Made by a program: the position numbers and the translations under genes. Below the pieces are notes generated by a model. The model saw only the letters and a list, made by a program, of their open reading frames with translations. It searched no databases and was not told the origin of the DNA. 64,000 bases of DNA from Acidimicrobiales bacterium (GTDB lineage: Bacteria > Actinomycetota > Acidimicrobiia > Acidimicrobiales > Aldehydirespiratoraceae): assembly GCA_033344915.1 (NCBI GenBank), contig JAWPML010000001.1, positions 2,042,369 through 2,106,368 on the forward strand. The letters run 5' to 3'. This document shows, one piece after another, positions 60,976-64,000 of the stretch; position 1 is the first letter of the stretch; each line of letters starts with the position of its first letter.

Positions 60976-61749
60976 TCAGTCCGGGCGGCGGGCGATCCGC
61001 GCCGCGAGGGCGCGGACGGCATCCTCAGGCCCGCCCATCAGGGCCGCCGCCTGGTCCTCGTGATGTGCCAGCGTCAGTAGATCGGCGGCCTGGGCGCGCG
61101 AGCCGAGGGTGAGGGGGCCGAGCGTGACGTCGCCGACGTCCGGCACCGATGCGGGGAGCGCGGCGACGGTCGCGACGATGCGGGCGCCGACCTCGAGGAA
61201 CGGCGAGTCGGCCAGGGAGGACAGCCCGAGGGCACGGCGGATCTGCGAGTGGTGGGTCCACCGCTCGAGGTACTCGCGCACGATCGCGTGCCAGTAGGGC
61301 GAGCCCTCACCGGGCGGCGGGGAGAACAGCGGGACCGGCTCGCCCGGCGCCATCGGGTCGATCTCTTCGTAGAAGGCCGCGCTCTCCTCCCCCACGAGCC
61401 GCAGCAGTTCGAGCAGCAGGCGGGGGCTGAGAAAGCGAGCCGCCTCCACCCACTGGTCGTTGAACCCGTCGAGCAGCGCGCGGAAGTCGAGCCCCGGGTT
61501 GTGCTCGGCGAAGAGGATCAGACCCTGCATGGCGCCGTCACGCTGGCGGCTCAGGAGGCTCAGGTCGTCGCCGAGGATGTGAGTGGCGATCCCCTTGACG
61601 GGATAGGCGGGGCATTCGGTCGGCCGGGTCCAGTCCTCGGCGTCGAGGCCGGACAGCAGCTCGAGGAGCTCGCCCCGCTCCGCTCGCATGGCGTGGGTGA
61701 CGACGACGAGGGTGTCCGGCCCGATCGGGTCGAGGGCGGCGTCAGACAT
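60976..61749 (-). CDS. Maleylpyruvate isomerase/mycothiol-dependent enzyme-like protein
   Basis: A 257-residue protein of the MDMPI/DinB-like family. The metal-binding His residues are in KGIATHILGDDLSL and EYLERWTHHSQIRRALG, with the helical bundle between. A C-terminal domain follows (GSRAQAADLLTLAHHEDQA). Many members use mycothiol as cofactor, as expected in an actinobacterium. Its reaction is unknown. It lies nine bases past the stop of the transporter gene. Confidence 0.85.
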   Translation of the reverse strand: MSDAALDPIGPDTLVVVTHAMRAERGELLELLSGLDAEDWTRPTECPAYPVKGIATHILGDDLSLLSRQRDGAMQGLILFAEHNPGLDFRALLDGFNDQWVEAARFLSPRLLLELLRLVGEESAAFYEEIDPMAPGEPVPLFSPPPGEGSPYWHAIVREYLERWTHHSQIRRALGLSSLADSPFLEVGARIVATVAALPASVPDVGDVTLGPLTLGSRAQAADLLTLAHHEDQAAALMGGPEDAVRALAARIARRPD

Positions 61750-61758
61750 GGCGCGACT

Positions 61759-62682
61759 CTAGGTCGGCGCCGGAGATCGCCGGAGCTGCGTGAGGAAGAC
61801 ACCGGCCGACACGACGGCGACACCGACCAGGCCGATCCAGCCGGGGCTCTCGTCCAGGAACCACCACGCGAGTACGGCGATCTGGAGGAGCATGGTGTTG
61901 TTGATCCCGGCCGACTCGATCGCGGACAGCCGGCGCAGCGACAGGTTCCACAGGGTGAAGGCGAACGCGGTGTTGACGATCGCCAGCCAGGCGATGATCA
62001 GCCCGGCGCGCAGCGTGATCGAGGGCAGACCCTCGACGACGAGCCCCGCGAGCACGAGCAGCGCTGCGCCGATCGACATGCTGACGGTGGTCACGATGAT
62101 CGGCGAGGTCGACTGGGTGCGGTTGACGGTGCGGCCGAGGAGGGAGCCGCCGACGTTCGCGGCGAGGCCGATGATCGCAGCGGTCAGTCCGATCGCGGTC
62201 GCACCGAGGTCACCGGCGAAGTAGACGACCGCGCCGGCGACGATCAGGCCGGAGCCGGCGAACTGTCGGGGGGTCGGGCGTTCCCCGAGCGACCGCGCCC
62301 CGGCGATCCCCACGAAGAGCGGGGTCAGCGAGAGCACCAGGCTCGTGGTCGCGGCCGGCTGGCTGTCGATCGCGACGAACTGCGCTCCCTGGGTCAGCGC
62401 GTAGAACACGACGCCGAGCACCACGAGTTCGACCCGCGCCCGCCGGTCCAGCCGTCGGATCTCCTGGCGACGACTCCGCTTCGCCGAGACCGCGACGATC
62501 AGGGCAATGGCGGCGAGGCCGTAGCGCAGGCCCGCGAAGGTCAGCGGGGCGAGGTCCTCGTCGTCGAGACCCAGCCGGATGAGCACCCACGACGAGCTCC
62601 ACAGGATGGTGACCAGAAGCGCCGAGGCGATCGCCAGGAGGTGCGCTCGCCGATCATGCGGTGGAGGGTGGATGCCGGCCAT
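61759..62682 (-). CDS. EamA/DMT family transporter
   Basis: A 307-residue membrane protein with ten hydrophobic helices in two EamA repeats (LLVTILWSSSWVLIRLGL and LGLAANVGGSLLGRTV begin the halves; DESPGWIGLVGVAVVSAG closes the second). It exports or imports small metabolites such as amino acids or nucleosides. It is the first of three genes in the same direction, 110 bp after the pilin gene and behind its terminator. Confidence 0.88.
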   Translation of the reverse strand: MAGIHPPPHDRRAHLLAIASALLVTILWSSSWVLIRLGLDDEDLAPLTFAGLRYGLAAIALIVAVSAKRSRRQEIRRLDRRARVELVVLGVVFYALTQGAQFVAIDSQPAATTSLVLSLTPLFVGIAGARSLGERPTPRQFAGSGLIVAGAVVYFAGDLGATAIGLTAAIIGLAANVGGSLLGRTVNRTQSTSPIIVTTVSMSIGAALLVLAGLVVEGLPSITLRAGLIIAWLAIVNTAFAFTLWNLSLRRLSAIESAGINNTMLLQIAVLAWWFLDESPGWIGLVGVAVVSAGVFLTQLRRSPAPT

Positions 62683-62740
62683 CGATCGGTGTCCGCACCG
62701 TACACGAACCGGTCAGGACCGGCGCCAGCCGTAGACGCGA

Positions 62741-62776
62741 CACGGCGGCCCACCCGGTGTCGGGTGGACCGCCGTG
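62741..62776 (-). terminator. Strong hairpin after the Flp pilin gene
   Basis: CACGGCGG (62741-62748) pairs with CCGCCGTG (62769-62776), and CACCCG (62751-62756) with CGGGTG (62761-62766) around loop GTGT; a 2x2 internal loop separates the stems. It lies just beyond the pilin stop, insulating the abundant pilin mRNA from the transporter gene. Confidence 0.8.
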
Positions 62777-62792
62777 CGCAGGATTCTCGGGA

Positions 62793-62978
62793 TCAGCCGA
62801 TGCCGCTCTCGACCTCGGAGAACTTGCCCGAGGCGCTCGAGCCCAACGCGGTCACTGCGGCGATGCAGACGACGGCGATGAGCGCGACGAGGAGCGCGTA
62901 CTCCACGAGCGAGGCGCCTCGATCATCATCGATTCGCGAGGTGACCCAGGCTGTGAAGAACTGGTATGCGGTGGTCAT
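62793..62978 (-). CDS. flp: Flp-family type IVb pilin
   Basis: A 61-residue pilin. A polar leader (MTTAYQFFTAWVTSRIDDDR) is followed by the prepilin cleavage region GASLVEYALLVALIAVV, with Glu five residues after the cut (GASLVEYA), and a short tail. It forms Flp pili for adhesion. No assembly genes (tadA, cpaF, rcpC) are in view, so the rest of the system must be elsewhere. AGGGGAG precedes the ATG at 62976-62978. Confidence 0.92.
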   Translation of the reverse strand: MTTAYQFFTAWVTSRIDDDRGASLVEYALLVALIAVVCIAAVTALGSSASGKFSEVESGIG

Positions 62979-63021
62979 GGTGGGTGGACTCCCCTGTTGT
63001 GGGCCGCTGCGAGGGTGCACC

Positions 63022-63060
63022 GGCCGTAGCTAGAGCCATCGGCAGACTCCGACCACGGCC
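63022..63060 (-). other. Possible structured leader upstream of the pilin gene
   Basis: GGCCGT at 63022-63027 and ACGGCC at 63055-63060 are inverted copies enclosing a second small inverted pair (TCGG ... CCGA). On the minus strand this lies 44-82 bases before the pilin ATG, where an untranslated leader is expected. It does not match the c-di-GMP riboswitch core that I know. It may simply be a promoter or operator. Confidence 0.35.
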
Positions 63061-63237
63061 TTACCGATTGTCAGCAGTGGAGCCGAATGGCCTAGGACGG
63101 CCCCGAGCGGGCGACGAAGACTCGAGGAATGGCACGAACCGGGCGGTTCCGGCTGATAGGGCTATGGCGAGTCGCGCGGCGATCGAGACGCCGTTGCGTG
63201 AGGACCTCGATCCCCGCACGTCCGGGAGGGCAACACG

Positions 63238-64000
63238 ATGAGATGGGTGACCTACCGGGATGGGAATGGCGACGAGCACGTCGGGCTCGTGGTGGGCGGG
63301 TCGATCCACGGTGTGCAGGTGGAGGGTGGCCTGATCTCGCTCCTCGGCGACGACGGCACGGCGATGGCGGAGGCAGAAGCCCGCGCCCGCAACGAGCCCA
63401 CCGAGACGATTCCCTTCGCCGGGGCGGACCTCGCCGCACCGCTGCGGCCGGTCCAGGTGCGGGACTTCCTCACCTTTCTGGACCATCTGCGGAACTCCCT
63501 GAGTGCCGCGGAACTGACCATGGCTCCCGAGTTCGACGAGATCCCCGCCTTCTACTTCTCCAACACCTCGTCGGTCTTGGGCCCCCATGACGAGGTCCTC
63601 ATCTCACCCGGCTGCGAGCAGTTCGACTTCGAGCTCGAGGTGGCGGCGATCATCGGGCGCCCCGGCTCCGACATCGCGCCCGAGGACGCCCATCACCACA
63701 TCGCCGGCTACACGATCTTCTGCGACTGGAGCGCCCGCGACGTCGCGACCAAGGAGTTGCGACTCGGTCTCGGCCCCGCGAAGGGAAAGGACGGCGGGAA
63801 CACCTTCGGCCCGATGCTCGTCACGGCGGACGAGTTGGAACCGTTCCGTTCCGGCAACTCCTTCCACCTCGAGATGCGGGCGTTCGTCAACGGCGAGCTG
63901 ACCGGTTCCGGCTGGATGGATCAGATGGACTGGTCGTGGGCGGACCTCGTGGCGTATGCGTCCCGGGGAACGAATCTTCGGGCCGGCGAGGCACTGGGGT
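63238..64000 (+). CDS. Fumarylacetoacetate hydrolase family protein (cut by right edge)
   Basis: The first 254 codons of an FAH-fold enzyme. The N-terminal part (MRWVTYRDGNGDEHVGLVV) precedes the FAH core: VRDFLTFLDHLRNS, PAFYFSNTSSVLGPHDEV, QFDFELEVAAIIGRPGSD with the metal-binding Glu-x-Glu, and GYTIFCDWSARDVA. The family opens C-C bonds of acylpyruvates or isomerises related compounds in aromatic catabolism. GGGAGGG lies seven bases before the ATG. The C-terminus is missing. Confidence 0.88.
   Translation, partial: MRWVTYRDGNGDEHVGLVVGGSIHGVQVEGGLISLLGDDGTAMAEAEARARNEPTETIPFAGADLAAPLRPVQVRDFLTFLDHLRNSLSAAELTMAPEFDEIPAFYFSNTSSVLGPHDEVLISPGCEQFDFELEVAAIIGRPGSDIAPEDAHHHIAGYTIFCDWSARDVATKELRLGLGPAKGKDGGNTFGPMLVTADELEPFRSGNSFHLEMRAFVNGELTGSGWMDQMDWSWADLVAYASRGTNLRAGEALG

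Noticed and set aside
61249-63033. A 594-codon plus-strand frame
   Set aside because: It is antisense to three well-supported minus-strand genes (mycothiol-type enzyme, EamA transporter, Flp pilin). The composition is low-complexity charged.

Overview
The window is GC-rich DNA with densely packed, often overlapping genes. It looks like an actinobacterial chromosome, most likely a member of the Acidimicrobiia (an inference from gene content). Supporting this are F420-type flavin enzymes (LLM family, deazaflavin-dependent nitroreductase family), mycothiol-type proteins (PIG-L deacetylase, maleylpyruvate isomerase-like), many short-chain dehydrogenases, a SigF/RsbW stress system, and a selenoprotein of the UGSC family. 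No rRNA, tRNA, CRISPR array or replication origin was seen, and no gene-free stretch exceeds 300 bases.

Layout. 1-6 kb: a cut-off lipoprotein; a three-gene operon (DUF7064-like protein, phosphotransferase, DUF6285); a PIG-L deacetylase; a cupin; and a ribH-patatin pair. 6-9 kb: a Dyp peroxidase, then a REP-associated tyrosine transposase between two inverted 37-bp repeats, with a third copy at 698-729. 9-20 kb: a three-gene oxidase/PLP-enzyme operon; katG divergent from an oxyR-like regulator; and an ethylmalonyl-CoA mutase operon. 20-31 kb: F420-type enzymes, a DUF4956-VTC polyphosphate pair, an acyl-CoA dehydrogenase, an IS982-family element, and an unaccompanied phnM with a 2H phosphoesterase.

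31.4-34.7 kb is the most unusual part. A TetR regulator and operator face a tight operon: an unrecognised 354-residue protein, a UGSC selenoprotein with an in-frame UGA and a SECIS-like hairpin, a short-chain dehydrogenase, and a small NifU-like protein. 35-46 kb holds a CotH-like lipoprotein, a frameshifted Baeyer-Villiger-type monooxygenase, a long perfect-arm hairpin, and more redox and lipid enzymes.

46-60 kb is a general-stress island. It has a SigF-type sigma factor, two RsbW-like proteins, a STAS anti-anti-sigma factor, two PP2C phosphatases, and stress-type genes (MscS, CsbD, hemerythrin, DUF1206, small membrane proteins). Six promoter-like sites in it match GTTT-N16-GGG(T/C)A(T/G/C/A), all with exactly 16-nt spacers. 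60-64 kb: an aminoglycoside-phosphotransferase-like protein, a mycothiol-enzyme-like protein, an EamA transporter, a Flp pilin with a strong terminator, and a fumarylacetoacetase-family gene cut by the right edge.
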